A stretch of 64,000 nt of DNA, taken from Clostridium cylindrosporum DSM 605 (GTDB lineage Bacteria > Bacillota > Clostridia > Clostridiales > Caloramatoraceae). How positions within the stretch are numbered: position 1 is the stretch's first letter; every line of letters begins with the position of its first letter. The stretch spans positions 1-64,000 of the forward strand of contig NZ_LFVU01000001.1 of the NCBI RefSeq assembly GCF_001047375.1, read 5' to 3'. Of this stretch, positions 38,668 through 49,900 are shown in pieces. Below the pieces are notes generated by a model. That model was not told the origin of the DNA, searched no databases, and worked only from the letters and a program-made list of their open reading frames with translations. Both the position numbers and the translations under genes were made by a program.

Positions 38668-38696
38668 AATAAAGAGTCCAATTTGGACTCTTTATT
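38668..38696. terminator. Bidirectional terminator before groEL
   Basis: Arms 38668-38680 and 38684-38696 (AATAAAGAGTCCA) with a 3-base loop; serves the converging helical-protein operon and groESL. Confidence 0.9.
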
Positions 38697-38709
38697 CATT
38701 AAGTTTATT

Positions 38710-40678
<1,969 letters not shown>

Positions 40679-40702
40679 TTATTTATCTTCTCACTTTTAT
40701 TA

Positions 40703-40729
40703 TTAGCACTCTATTAAGTTGAGTGCTAA
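40703..40729 (-). promoter_or_regulatory. CIRCE element (HrcA operator) of groESL
   Basis: TTAGCACTC, nine bases, GAGTGCTAA: a perfect match to the CIRCE inverted repeat. It is the binding site of the heat-shock repressor HrcA, which is not encoded in this window, and lies just after the -10 box, in the leader. Confidence 0.98.
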
Positions 40730-40738
40730 TATATTTAT

Positions 40739-40767
40739 AATATAAATAAAACTAGGGGTTTTTTCAA
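40739..40767 (-). promoter_or_regulatory. groESL promoter
   Basis: Minus-strand -35 TTGAAA (40762-40767) and -10 TATATT (40739-40744) with 17-base spacing; the CIRCE repeat starts 10 bases downstream. Confidence 0.8.
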
Positions 40768-40881
40768 GCCTATTTTTAACCAAAAATTACTTATTCAAAG
40801 CATATTTACTCAATTAACTAAAAATATTTTAACTTTTCTAATAGTTTCTCAATATTTTTATTAATTTCTTGAATTTTTAAA

Positions 40882-41328
40882 TTAAAACTTTGATAAAACC
40901 CTTAGACTTTTAACTCCTAACTGACTTTGAATAGAATCAAACAATTCCTCTATACTTTCGTCTAGATTAGAAACTTCTATTGATAAGGAAACCATTGCTA
41001 TATTGTTTTGAGGTATGTTCTGATTAATAGTCAAGACATTTGCATTATGCTTTGCAATAAGGTCTAAAATTCTTGACAATGTACCCTTAACATGCTCAAG
41101 CATTAGCATTACTGTTATGATGTTATCTCGCCTTTCATCATAAAGATCAAAAATACTATCCTTGTACTTGTAGTATGTACTTCGGCTTATTCCAACCATC
41201 TTTACTGCATCGTTTATCTTATCACATGTGCCTTCGCCTAGAATCTTCTTTACTTCCATTACCTTTATAAAAACCTCAGGTAATACATTAGAACTAACAA
41301 TATAGTACTTATCCTTATTATCTTCCAT
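40882..41328 (-). CDS. pheB: ACT-domain protein, PheB family
   Basis: 148 residues from ATG at 41328 with GAGGTG ahead (the longer GTG start is that site itself). An N-terminal helical part resembling an HTH (CDKINDAVKMVGISRSTYYKYKDSIF) and a C-terminal ACT domain (LMLEHVKGTLSRILDLIAKHNANVLTINQ) are typical of the PheB/UPF0735 family, which is thought to sense an amino acid, likely phenylalanine. Its role is not established. The stop codon of the upstream membrane gene overlaps its ribosome binding site, so the two are coupled. Confidence 0.88.
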   Translation of the reverse strand: MEDNKDKYYIVSSNVLPEVFIKVMEVKKILGEGTCDKINDAVKMVGISRSTYYKYKDSIFDLYDERRDNIITVMLMLEHVKGTLSRILDLIAKHNANVLTINQNIPQNNIAMVSLSIEVSNLDESIEELFDSIQSQLGVKSLRVLSKF

Positions 41329-41338
41329 TTTTTTCACC

Positions 41339-42898
41339 TCAGTCTACCCACATAGCATTAACTTCTTTTACTGTACCTCTTTCTCCTATATAAGTTATAA
41401 GGTCTGCTAGTATGGAAATCTTAGAGTACTTGATGTCTCTTTTTGAAAGATCAATTACACCTACAAAAGTTTTATCTAAGAAAATATAATTTATATCTCT
41501 TCCTAAAATAAAAGATCTTGAATCATTCCATTTTGAAAGATATTTTTTGTTAAAATCCTTTTCAACTTTAATATTAAGTAATATTTTTTCTTGTTTTTCT
41601 GAGTGGTTAATTAGATTTCTTAGATTACTATGAAGCTTTTTATCACCACTTAAAAGTTCTACAACTATATCTTCTCTTTTATGGTCCATATCTCCTTCAA
41701 ATACTTTATCTATCATAAGTGTCAAAACAAGCATTATAGCGTACAGTATACCATTTATTATACGTAAATCATATACAAATAGCAAAGAAAATATAGACAT
41801 CACAATAGTGTATAGGAATAAGCTACGCTCTATTCCTATTGATATATTTTTTTGCTGTATATGCAGAAGATACATAATACGAGTAGACTTACTTCTCAGC
41901 CTAAAAATTCCAATAGATAATGCAAATGCCCCAGACAATGTCCAAATGAAAAATACACTTTGGATCAAGGATAAATCTATATATCCTAAACTATATATAA
42001 ATGTATATATAATTATTGACGAAATAATACTAATTAAAAAATTTTCCTTAAGAATTTCTATAATCATAAAGTATGCATATGGAATCTTGACATTTTCTTT
42101 CACTATAGGAACAGCTACAAGCTTATCCCTACACTCAACCATCTGCTTAATATCAAATATATGTATAGACTTATTACTTAGAATATATACTTCATCATTC
42201 TTTACTACAAAATCAACTATCTCTTTCATATTAAGATGCTTTGGGTATAGTTCCCTTATCTTTTCACCTGTTCTTTTTAGAATATATATGCTATCGTTTT
42301 CACCATTTATGTTTAAATAAATTCTTTCTTCATCAATTTGAATCTTAGATATAAGCCTTTCATCAGCATCAGAATCTATAATAAACTCTTCTAACAAAGC
42401 TCCTATGTAGTTAATTTTAACCAACTTAAACTCATTATTAGCTGTAAATCCAGCGGCCCAGATATATTCTCCAATTACTTTGATTGAACTTGCGAAAAAT
42501 AGTGATGTTAAAGAGATATTTTTTATCTCTTCCCCTGTACTTGAAAATATTTTTATAATGCTATTTTCACCATCATGGCCAAGACAAACAATATTATCAT
42601 CTTCATCTACTTTAAAATCAAAGTATGTTCCATTAATTTGTATATGTATAGGATTTTTTGAAATCCTTTTGATTTCTGTATTTACTCCTATCTTTACAGA
42701 GTAGAGTTCTCCCCCTTCAATCATTCCATGGGACTCATATACATTATGTAGAAGCTTAAAACCATTATCATTAATAGTAAAAAACCTTCCTTCTTCTGGA
42801 TTAACCTTCTCAAAAAATATAAGACTTTCTCCCTCTATATTAAAAAGCTGTGGTGCAATACATCCTTTTATCGGCAATATACTCTTTGCTTTTGTCAT
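41339..42898 (-). CDS. Unknown protein: propeller-like N-domain with central membrane helices
   Basis: 519 residues from ATG at 42898 (AAGGAGGG). Residues 1-260 are a repeat-rich beta domain (FKVDEDDNIVCLG, EEIKNISL, IYILKRTGEKIREL), perhaps a propeller; about four membrane segments fall between 275 and 400 (IISSIIIYTFIYSLGY, FFIWTLSGAFALSIG, LFLYTIVMSIFSLLFVY, ILYAIMLVLTLMI); a soluble C-terminal domain follows. No family was recognised. It is operonic with the ACT protein downstream. Confidence 0.65.
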   Translation of the reverse strand: MTKAKSILPIKGCIAPQLFNIEGESLIFFEKVNPEEGRFFTINDNGFKLLHNVYESHGMIEGGELYSVKIGVNTEIKRISKNPIHIQINGTYFDFKVDEDDNIVCLGHDGENSIIKIFSSTGEEIKNISLTSLFFASSIKVIGEYIWAAGFTANNEFKLVKINYIGALLEEFIIDSDADERLISKIQIDEERIYLNINGENDSIYILKRTGEKIRELYPKHLNMKEIVDFVVKNDEVYILSNKSIHIFDIKQMVECRDKLVAVPIVKENVKIPYAYFMIIEILKENFLISIISSIIIYTFIYSLGYIDLSLIQSVFFIWTLSGAFALSIGIFRLRSKSTRIMYLLHIQQKNISIGIERSLFLYTIVMSIFSLLFVYDLRIINGILYAIMLVLTLMIDKVFEGDMDHKREDIVVELLSGDKKLHSNLRNLINHSEKQEKILLNIKVEKDFNKKYLSKWNDSRSFILGRDINYIFLDKTFVGVIDLSKRDIKYSKISILADLITYIGERGTVKEVNAMWVD

Positions 42899-42963
42899 TT
42901 TAACCCTCCTTAGCAATTCTAATAGTATTATTGCCTAAAAATAACTTTCTAACCATAAAATAA

Positions 42964-42987
42964 GAGCTAACTATAATAAGTTAGCTC
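42964..42987 (-). terminator. Terminator of ogg
   Basis: Perfect arms 42964-42972 and 42979-42987 (GAGCTAACT) with a 6-base loop, followed on the minus strand by TTATTTTATGG. It lies about 60 bases downstream of ogg and 65 bases upstream of the propeller-membrane gene. Confidence 0.7.
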
Positions 42988-43048
42988 AATTTATAATAAA
43001 CTTATATTCTGAAAAATCCCTAAGTAGCTTTGAAGCATGCAGCCTTCT

Positions 43049-43936
43049 TTACTTATCCTTTCCAAATCCTTCTCTTCCCTTAAAGTCTCTTGCATAATAG
43101 AAAAGATATTGTTGAGCTATTCCTGCATTTTCTTTAAACTTTTCCCTTGCATACTCTCTCATTTTCTTTAGAGATGTTTTTTCTGTTACGTAGAAATGCT
43201 CCATTATTCTTTGTATCCATACATCTACAGGAAAGGCATCTGTTTTTCCTAGGGAAAATAGCATTATACAGTCTGCTACCTTTATTCCAACTCCCTTAAG
43301 AGCAGTTAACTTTTCCATAGCCTCATCAGTACTAAGCTCACGAAGAGCATATAAATCAATTTTCCCTTCTAATACATCCTTAGTTGTTTGAAGTACGTAT
43401 GGTGCTCTAAATGAACATCCACATTCTCTAAGCTGCTCATCTGTAGCCTCACTTAGCTGCTTTGGTGTTGGAAATGAATAATACACCTTTCCATTAAACT
43501 CAAGTTTATCTCCAAAGTTTCTACTTAGCTTTTCTACTGTTCTTTTAATGTTTGGAATTGAGTTTCTAGCAGATATTATAAAGGAAATTACAGTTTCAAA
43601 TGGCTCTTGCTTAAGTATTCTAATTCCTTCTCCACACTTAATAGCCTCTTTTAATACATCATCATTTTCACTTACTATATCTTTAATTTTTGAATAATCC
43701 TTTTTTAAATCGAAGTATTCCTCTAAAAGACCAATATCCTCTGAATCTGCGCCTTCTATATATACCTTTCCATCTACTTCATACAGTCTCAAAACCTTTG
43801 AATGTATAACTCCGATATAGCTTCCATCCTCCTCTTCATTCCATCTAAAACACTGCCCACAATCAAATATGTGTTTAATATTAAAATCTTGAACATTTTC
43901 TATATAAAGACCTTTATCATACTCTTTAAAATTCAT
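43049..43936 (-). CDS. ogg: 8-oxoguanine DNA glycosylase (clostridial Ogg1 type)
   Basis: 295 residues. An N-terminal beta domain (FDCGQCFRWN) and a HhH-GPD domain with catalytic Lys219 (GIKVADC) and Asp238 (FPVDVWIQ) mark an Ogg1-like bifunctional glycosylase, which excises 8-oxoguanine opposite C. The clostridial Ogg family resembles human OGG1 in this way. ATG at 43936 lies after a weak AGGGG-like site. It is a one-gene unit with a terminator. Confidence 0.93.
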   Translation of the reverse strand: MNFKEYDKGLYIENVQDFNIKHIFDCGQCFRWNEEEDGSYIGVIHSKVLRLYEVDGKVYIEGADSEDIGLLEEYFDLKKDYSKIKDIVSENDDVLKEAIKCGEGIRILKQEPFETVISFIISARNSIPNIKRTVEKLSRNFGDKLEFNGKVYYSFPTPKQLSEATDEQLRECGCSFRAPYVLQTTKDVLEGKIDLYALRELSTDEAMEKLTALKGVGIKVADCIMLFSLGKTDAFPVDVWIQRIMEHFYVTEKTSLKKMREYAREKFKENAGIAQQYLFYYARDFKGREGFGKDK

Positions 43937-44218
43937 AACAAATATCCCCTTTAATTTTATTTAACATAACATCTTTGAATATATTTTGAAACTTTACGAT
44001 AAAATATAAGTAAGAAAGAAAAATTTTTATTTGCATATTATGGTATAATATTTTACAATATTAATGGATAATATATATTAATTAATATTTAGTTTCAAGC
44101 AATATATTAATTTTAACTCTATTAAAAAATTTTTTCAATAAGGATTCACTTATCCTTATATTTCTAATATAATATTAATATAATATACCCATAGAGGGTA
44201 TACGAGGAGGAGTAAATT
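43937..44218. other. Intergenic region between ogg and trxA
   Basis: AT-rich, no gene seen. It holds a small hairpin (ATAAGGAT with ATCCTTAT, about 44139-44160) and the palindrome at 44184-44202 upstream of trxA. Confidence 0.6.
44179..44202 (+). promoter_or_regulatory. trxA -10 box and palindromic operator candidate
   Basis: A perfect TATAAT (44179-44184) runs into the palindrome TATACCC-ATAGA-GGGTATA (44184-44202), 16 bases before the trxA start, with no clear -35. ATACCC...GGGTAT resembles half-sites of CsoR/CstR-type metal or persulfide repressors; that comparison is from memory of the consensus and is tentative. Confidence 0.5.
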
Positions 44219-44542
44219 ATGGTAGCAAATGTTAATGATGTAAGCTTCAACGAAGAGGTAGTAAATGCAGGTAAACCTGTTTTAGTAGATTTCTGGGCAG
44301 AATGGTGTATGCCTTGTAAAATGTTATCACCAGTTATTGAAGAAGTAGCAAAAAGCCTTAATGGTCAAGTAGAAATTGTAAAGGTTAATATCGACGAGAA
44401 CCCACAATCAGCATCACAACTAGGAATTACTAGTATTCCAACACTTGTTCTTTTTAATGATGGAAAACTAGTTAGTAAGATTGTAGGATTCCAACCAAAG
44501 GAACAAATCGAAGATGCAATTAAGGGAGCACTTAACCTTTAA
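44219..44542 (+). CDS. trxA: Thioredoxin
   Basis: 107 residues, with the active site Cys30-Met-Pro-Cys33 (WAEWCMPCKM) in place of the usual WCGPC, and the cis-proline loop ITSIPTLVLF. It reduces protein disulfides in the cytoplasm. GAGGAGG precedes ATG. The stop codon overlaps the start of the reductase gene (TAATG), so they are coupled. The Met in the active site may shift redox potential or partner choice; this is inference. Confidence 0.95.
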   Translation: MVANVNDVSFNEEVVNAGKPVLVDFWAEWCMPCKMLSPVIEEVAKSLNGQVEIVKVNIDENPQSASQLGITSIPTLVLFNDGKLVSKIVGFQPKEQIEDAIKGALNL

Positions 44543-45375
44543 TGTATGATGTAGCAATTATAGGCAAAGGTCCAGCTGGTATATCAGCTGCAATTAACTC
44601 CTACGCAAGGGGTAAGAAGGCAATTATTTTTGGCGGAGATAGTAAAAAGGTACTACTGTCTCCTATTATAGATAATTATCCTGCACTACCTGGAATTACA
44701 GGTGTTAATTTTATGGAGGCCTTAAATAATCATCTTAGTAAAACAGATGTTGTTATTTCTGACAAATCAGTTTTAACTATTTATGCTATGGGTGAATCCT
44801 TTACTATCCAAGCACAGGATGAGATGATTCAGGCGAAGAAAGTAATTCTGGCAACAGGAGTTAACTTTAAGAAAACCATTGAAAATGAAGATAAATTTCT
44901 TGGTCTTGGAGTTAGCTACTGTGCTACATGTGATGCTCCTTTATATAGGAACAAAACTGTTTGTGTTGTAGGGTATAATGATGAGGCGGTAACAGATGCT
45001 AATTTTCTTTCTACACTTTGTGAGAAAGTCTACTTCGTTCCTATGACTAATGTCAAGGATAAATCATTTAATGATAACATAGAAATTATTACTGGAGTTC
45101 CTAAAAGCTTTGAAGGAAATATGAAAGCTGATAAGCTGAATTTAAAAGACTCTTCTATAGAATGTGATGGATACTTCATAATAAAGGATAGTTATCCCCT
45201 ATCCTCTCTTGTTCCAGGACTTGAACTAGATGGTCCTCATGTTAAGGTTAACAAAAACATGGAGACTAATATTAAAGGTTTATTTGCCTCAGGTGATATA
45301 ACAGGAAAACCTTATCAACTAGCTAAGGCTGTTGGTGAAGGTCAAATAGCCGCACTATATGAACATGAATCTTAA
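44542..45375 (+). CDS. Thioredoxin reductase of probable ferredoxin-dependent type
   Basis: 277 residues; flavoprotein with FAD motif GKGPAGISA, redox pair Cys127-Ala-Thr-Cys130 (YCATCD) and C-terminal GLFASGDITG. It is shorter than NADPH-dependent TrxB, and the NADPH site is gone: where TrxB has GGGDSA and HRR, this protein has VVGYNDEAVTD and no basic pair. The ferredoxin-dependent flavin Trx reductases (FFTR) of clostridia share these traits, so reduction by ferredoxin is likely. Coupled to trxA by a one-base overlap. Confidence 0.88.
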   Translation: MYDVAIIGKGPAGISAAINSYARGKKAIIFGGDSKKVLLSPIIDNYPALPGITGVNFMEALNNHLSKTDVVISDKSVLTIYAMGESFTIQAQDEMIQAKKVILATGVNFKKTIENEDKFLGLGVSYCATCDAPLYRNKTVCVVGYNDEAVTDANFLSTLCEKVYFVPMTNVKDKSFNDNIEIITGVPKSFEGNMKADKLNLKDSSIECDGYFIIKDSYPLSSLVPGLELDGPHVKVNKNMETNIKGLFASGDITGKPYQLAKAVGEGQIAALYEHES

Positions 45376-45405
45376 AATAGGTAGAATTTATAATCTACCT
45401 ATTTT
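45374..45405. terminator. Bidirectional terminator after trx operon
   Basis: Arms 45374-45385 and 45394-45405 (AAAATAGGTAGA), 8-base loop, followed by Ts on the plus strand. The stem also overlaps the trxR stop codon by two bases. Converging chemoreceptor gene ends at 45428. Confidence 0.9.
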
Positions 45406-45427
45406 TTATTACATTAAAAATATTTAT

Positions 45428-46882
45428 TTAAAATACTTCTTCTCCATTCTTTTCAAGTTTATTAACCATATCAGACATATCACTTAGCATTCCTATAATA
45501 GTAGTTGATATATCTACTGCTCTCTTAGTTAAATCATTTGCCCCTTTACTGTCTCCTCTTTTTATACACATAGCAACCTTATCACCTATAGAGTGAAGCT
45601 CATTATGAATTCCATCTACTTTATCCCACACCTTTCTAACTTCATGATTAGAAGGTGAAACTGAATGATAAAAATGCCCAAAGCCACACTTATGTCCGTC
45701 TGACTGTAGAGGACTAATTTCCATTTTATTTGTCATAGTAACTAGATCATTAACCCATGCCCTATGGGAGTTAATGGCATTTTCCATAACATTAATAAAC
45801 TCTTTATTAGAAATCTTAAAATATTCACAGGTAGCTATATCTCCACTAATATTTGCTATATTAGAAACCTTATCTTCTATACTGGCAATTTTAGATGAAA
45901 GTTTCTGAGACTTTTTTGAGAATTCATAAATGTCATCACTTACAAATGTTAATTCATTTGCAAAATCCTCAATGGATTTCATAGTAACATTTATCTCTTC
46001 ACTTGATGCATTTATCTCTTCCATCTTTGAAGTTAGTGTTCCTATATCACTAATAATATTATTAACCGAATTTATACTATGGGTAAATGAGTCTACAACC
46101 TTATTAGTATTTTCACTTACCTTCTCTATTCCTACTAAAGTATGTGAAAGACTTTCATTACTTTTCTTTGATGATTCCTCTATTGTATTCATAAACTTTT
46201 CCATGAGCTCTAACTGCTGCTTAGTGTTTTTAGATAAATCTCCAACTTCATTTGCTACTACGGCAAAACCTCTACCTTCTTCCCCTGCTCTTGCAGCTTC
46301 AATGGAAGCATTTAAAGCAAGTAGATTTGTTTGTTCAGAGATTTTCCCAATCCCTGCGACAATTGCCTTCATATCTTCTATTTGCTTTAGAAGATTTCCC
46401 ATGTCACTTTGCATAGATATTGCATAATCCGATAATTCCTTTTTGGCTAACTTAATTTCATCTAAAAGTAGTCTATCCTCATTTAAGATTTCCTTTATAG
46501 AATCTGCCTCACTTGAGATATTGCCTAATGCAGAGGTATTTTCATTTAAGGTTTTACTTACATCCTCCATACAAGCATTTGTTTCCTCAACGGATGAAAC
46601 AAGACTTCCTGAATCTTCTTTAAGAATCTCTGCTATACTTATAAGCTTCTTTGAAAAAAACTCCAAGTTTATACTAAAACTACTTATTTCCGTTGATAGG
46701 CTCAAATTCCCCTTTACAACTTCACGAACCTTTTTTGATACATTTTTTATTATAAGTGCAAGCCTCGCTGCAAAACTTATAGATTTATCCTTTGAATTTT
46801 TAAGCTCGATAATATCCTCATCACTGTATTCATGGAAATCTAATAGTTTACTTAAGGATTCATTTTTAAAATTAAACAACAT
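45428..46882 (-). CDS. Soluble methyl-accepting chemotaxis protein with CZB domain
   Basis: 484 residues from ATG at 46882 (GGGGAAG upstream; the longer frame adds 23 residues). No membrane segment. The signalling tip [20 protein letters not shown] is a standard MCP hairpin. The C-terminal part, NSHRAW...CGFGHFYHS...[11 protein letters not shown], contains the His/Cys set of a CZB domain, a zinc-binding sensor linked to chlorine-oxidant and zinc sensing. It therefore likely senses an intracellular signal. It is monocistronic. Confidence 0.92.
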   Translation of the reverse strand: MLFNFKNESLSKLLDFHEYSDEDIIELKNSKDKSISFAARLALIIKNVSKKVREVVKGNLSLSTEISSFSINLEFFSKKLISIAEILKEDSGSLVSSVEETNACMEDVSKTLNENTSALGNISSEADSIKEILNEDRLLLDEIKLAKKELSDYAISMQSDMGNLLKQIEDMKAIVAGIGKISEQTNLLALNASIEAARAGEEGRGFAVVANEVGDLSKNTKQQLELMEKFMNTIEESSKKSNESLSHTLVGIEKVSENTNKVVDSFTHSINSVNNIISDIGTLTSKMEEINASSEEINVTMKSIEDFANELTFVSDDIYEFSKKSQKLSSKIASIEDKVSNIANISGDIATCEYFKISNKEFINVMENAINSHRAWVNDLVTMTNKMEISPLQSDGHKCGFGHFYHSVSPSNHEVRKVWDKVDGIHNELHSIGDKVAMCIKRGDSKGANDLTKRAVDISTTIIGMLSDMSDMVNKLEKNGEEVF

Positions 46883-46998
46883 TACTCTTCCCCTTTTTTC
46901 TACAATTGTGTGTATATTACTACCTAGTAGTACATAATATATGTCGTCCATAGTTTTATTATCTTTAGATAATTTTTATTCGTTAATCCTTATAATTA

Positions 46999-47046
46999 TA
47001 GGCTATTATCAAAGACCTTATAAAAAAGTCCTTTGATAATAGCCTA
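46999..47046 (-). terminator. Possible terminator or UTR hairpin of rex
   Basis: Perfect 16-base arms 46999-47014 and 47031-47046 (TAGGCTATTATCAAAG), about 85 bases after the rex stop codon, with no classical T-run. A secondary pair GGACTT/AAGGTC-like fills the loop. It may also be processed RNA. Confidence 0.55.
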
Positions 47047-47130
47047 CTTAATCTATATATAATTTAATTTATCATTCCTATAAACTAAATCTAGGTAATG
47101 TTATTCTTATCCTATGCATATAAAGTAAGA

Positions 47131-47784
47131 TTATTTTTCTTCTGTACCAAATAATTCCGCCTCATTTAACCTATAACTTAAAGTTAATAAACTATCACTT
47201 AAATGAACATTTTCAATAACTACGCCTTCCTGTACTTTTAAATCAATTGGCGCAAAATTCCATATAGCTTTAATACCTTTATCCTGAAAAATATCAGCCG
47301 TTCTTTGAGCTTGTGCCTTAGGCACACATATAATTCCAATATCTATTTTATTTTCATCAAGATAACTATCTAAGTCATCTACATCTCTAATGTCAATATC
47401 TCTAAACTTAAGACCTATTAGCTTTGGATTAACGTCAAATATAGCTACTAAGTTAAATCCTAGCTTTCCAAAACTACTATAGTTAGCAATAGCTTGCCCA
47501 ATATTCCCTGCTCCTACAACTACAGTATTATATGACTTATTCAATCCTATAATTCTAGCTATTTCGTTATAAAGTTCCTTAACATTATAACCGTATCCTT
47601 GTTGGCCAAAGTCGCCAAAACAGTTAAAATCCTGTCTTATTTGGGAAGCAGTAAGATTCATTCGTTCAGATAGTTCCTTTGAGGATATTCTATCTACACC
47701 ATTCTCCAACAACTCTGACAAATATCTACGGTATCTCGGAAGTCTTCTTACCACTGCCATAGAAATTACTGTAGACTTACCCAT
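47131..47784 (-). CDS. rex: Redox-sensing transcriptional repressor Rex
   Basis: 217 residues from ATG at 47784 (GGATGTGG upstream). Winged-helix domain (ISSKELSERMNLTASQIRQDFNCFG, an archetypal Rex sequence) and NAD(H)-binding Rossmann domain with GAGNIGQAIANY. Rex releases its operators when NADH/NAD rises and controls fermentation genes in clostridia. No clear Rex operator was found near the other genes here. It lies next to and divergent from the ABC-F gene, as in Bacillus (rex-ydiF). Confidence 0.97.
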   Translation of the reverse strand: MGKSTVISMAVVRRLPRYRRYLSELLENGVDRISSKELSERMNLTASQIRQDFNCFGDFGQQGYGYNVKELYNEIARIIGLNKSYNTVVVGAGNIGQAIANYSSFGKLGFNLVAIFDVNPKLIGLKFRDIDIRDVDDLDSYLDENKIDIGIICVPKAQAQRTADIFQDKGIKAIWNFAPIDLKVQEGVVIENVHLSDSLLTLSYRLNEAELFGTEEK

Positions 47785-47974
47785 GATTACCACATCCTTT
47801 TTTGTAACTTGTAATATTATACACATATTCTTTTAAAGCTATCCATTATCCTATAATTATTTTACTATATTAGAATAATATTTACTACTATATTGAAAGT
47901 CTTTTTTAAAAAGTTGCATAATTTGCATATAAAAAGTAAAATTACTGTAGAATAATTAACTAGAGGTGTTTATT

Positions 47975-49900
47975 ATGTTGGCGTTATCACTTAATAAAAT
48001 AACAAAATCATACGGTGTTGATGTAATATTACAGGATGTTTCCTTTACAATAAATGAAAATGAAAAGGTAGGATTCGTTGGTAAAAATGGAGCAGGTAAA
48101 ACTACCCTTTTCAAAATACTTACCGGGGAAATAACTCCTGACAGTGGAGAAAAATTTATTCCTAAGGATAAAAAGCTTGGATATCTTTCTCAGAACCTAG
48201 GACTTGATGAAGAATTAACAGTTTTCGAAGAAACTATGAAGGTTTTTGAAGATATAAAATCTATTGAATATAGACTTCGTGAACTTGAGGTCCTAATAGC
48301 TGAAAATGCAAATGACTCAGATAATAGCAATTATGAAAAATATCTTAAGGAATACGGAAGACTTCAAGATGATTTCGAGAAGAAAAATGGATATGGCTGT
48401 GAAAGTTTTGCTAAGGGAATACTTGTAGGTCTTGGAATTGGACCAGAATATCTAGATAAGAGTATTAGTCTACTTTCAGGGGGACAAAAAACCCGTGTAG
48501 CATTATCAAAACTACTTCTACAAAATCCTGATGTACTTCTACTTGATGAGCCTACTAACCATCTTGATCTAGAGGCTATCAACTTCCTTGAAGGTTTCCT
48601 TCGCGATTATCGAGGAACAGTTATAATTATCTCCCATGATAGATATTTCCTTGATGTAATAACTACTAAAACATTTGAACTTACAAATGGAGTTGTAGAG
48701 GAATATGGTGGAAATTATAGCTACTTTATTGAAGAAAGAAGAACAAGATACAAGCAAAGACTTAAGGAATATGAACTTCAACAAAAAGAAATAGAACGAA
48801 TTGAATCTATGATAGAAAAGTTCAGATCATTTAACCGCGAGAAAAGCATTAAACAAGCTGAAAGCAGAGAGAAAATGCTTGAGAAAATAGAAAGAATAGA
48901 TAAACCACTACTAGATGAAAAATCATCTAGAATAAACTTTGAATGTAAAGTTAAAAGTGGTGTTGATGTTATGATAGTTGATGAACTATCTAAATCCTAC
49001 TCAGACAGAAAACTATTTGAGAATATCTCCTTCATGATAAGACGTGAGGAAAGAATTGCCCTAATAGGTGAAAATGGTCGTGGTAAAAGTACAATATTCA
49101 AGATAATAAAGGAGGACATTGCCCCTTCATCTGGATATATAAAAATCGGTAAAAACGTTCAAATAGGATATTATGACCAGGAACAACGTGAACTTTCAAC
49201 ACACAAAACAATACTTGATGAAATATGGGATTCATTCCCTCACATGGCTGTTAAGGATGTTAGAAATACACTAGCCGCATTTTTATTTACTGGGGATGAT
49301 GTATTTAAGGAAATAAGCCTACTATCCGGTGGAGAAAAATGCCGTCTAGCTCTACTTAAGCTAATGTTAAGCAAACCTAACTTCCTACTTCTTGATGAGC
49401 CTACAAATCATCTTGATATACTTTCACGTGAAGCACTTGAAGAGGCTCTTCTTAGCTATGACGGAACATTATTTGTTATATCCCATGACAGATACTTCCT
49501 TAATAAGATTATAAATAGAATACTAGAACTAGATGAAAATAGTATTACTGAGTATCTTGGAAACTTCCAGTACTACATAGAAAAGAAAAATGCAAATGAT
49601 GATGATCTAGTAGTAAGTACTGTTGGAAAAACAAAAACTCAGGTAAAGGAAGAAAGAAAAAAACTTCGTGGGGAAAGAGAAAAGATAAAGAAGGCAAAAC
49701 TTGAAATAAAGGATATAGAAAAAACTCTAGAAAAGCTTGAAAGTGAAATAGCTTCTCTTGAAGAGGACCTTTGCAATGAAGAGGTTTACTCAAATCCTGA
49801 AAAATCCTTAGAAGTAAATACTAAGATTAACAATAATAAAAAGAAAATAGATGAACTTTATGAAAGATGGGAAATTCTCATGGAGGAAGTTGAGGAATAG
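47975..49900 (+). CDS. ABC-F ATPase (YdiF/EttA-Uup-like)
   Basis: 641 residues; ATG at 47975 with AGAGGTG upstream. Two ABC domains without membrane segments: Walker A GKNGAGKTT and GENGRGKST, signatures LSGGQKTR and LSGGEKCR, Walker B LLLDEPTNHL twice. The linker between them (about 235-310) and a C-terminal coiled coil (LKKAKLEIKDIEKTLEKLE) are typical of ABC-F proteins, which act on the ribosome E-site rather than as transporters; some protect against antibiotics. Closest in type is YdiF. The long inverted repeat follows the stop codon. Confidence 0.93.
   Translation: MLALSLNKITKSYGVDVILQDVSFTINENEKVGFVGKNGAGKTTLFKILTGEITPDSGEKFIPKDKKLGYLSQNLGLDEELTVFEETMKVFEDIKSIEYRLRELEVLIAENANDSDNSNYEKYLKEYGRLQDDFEKKNGYGCESFAKGILVGLGIGPEYLDKSISLLSGGQKTRVALSKLLLQNPDVLLLDEPTNHLDLEAINFLEGFLRDYRGTVIIISHDRYFLDVITTKTFELTNGVVEEYGGNYSYFIEERRTRYKQRLKEYELQQKEIERIESMIEKFRSFNREKSIKQAESREKMLEKIERIDKPLLDEKSSRINFECKVKSGVDVMIVDELSKSYSDRKLFENISFMIRREERIALIGENGRGKSTIFKIIKEDIAPSSGYIKIGKNVQIGYYDQEQRELSTHKTILDEIWDSFPHMAVKDVRNTLAAFLFTGDDVFKEISLLSGGEKCRLALLKLMLSKPNFLLLDEPTNHLDILSREALEEALLSYDGTLFVISHDRYFLNKIINRILELDENSITEYLGNFQYYIEKKNANDDDLVVSTVGKTKTQVKEERKKLRGEREKIKKAKLEIKDIEKTLEKLESEIASLEEDLCNEEVYSNPEKSLEVNTKINNNKKKIDELYERWEILMEEVEE

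Noticed and set aside
47785-47974. Rex operator between rex and the ABC-F gene
   Set aside because: No match to the TTGTTAA-N4-TTAACAA type palindrome; only short AT-rich partial matches.
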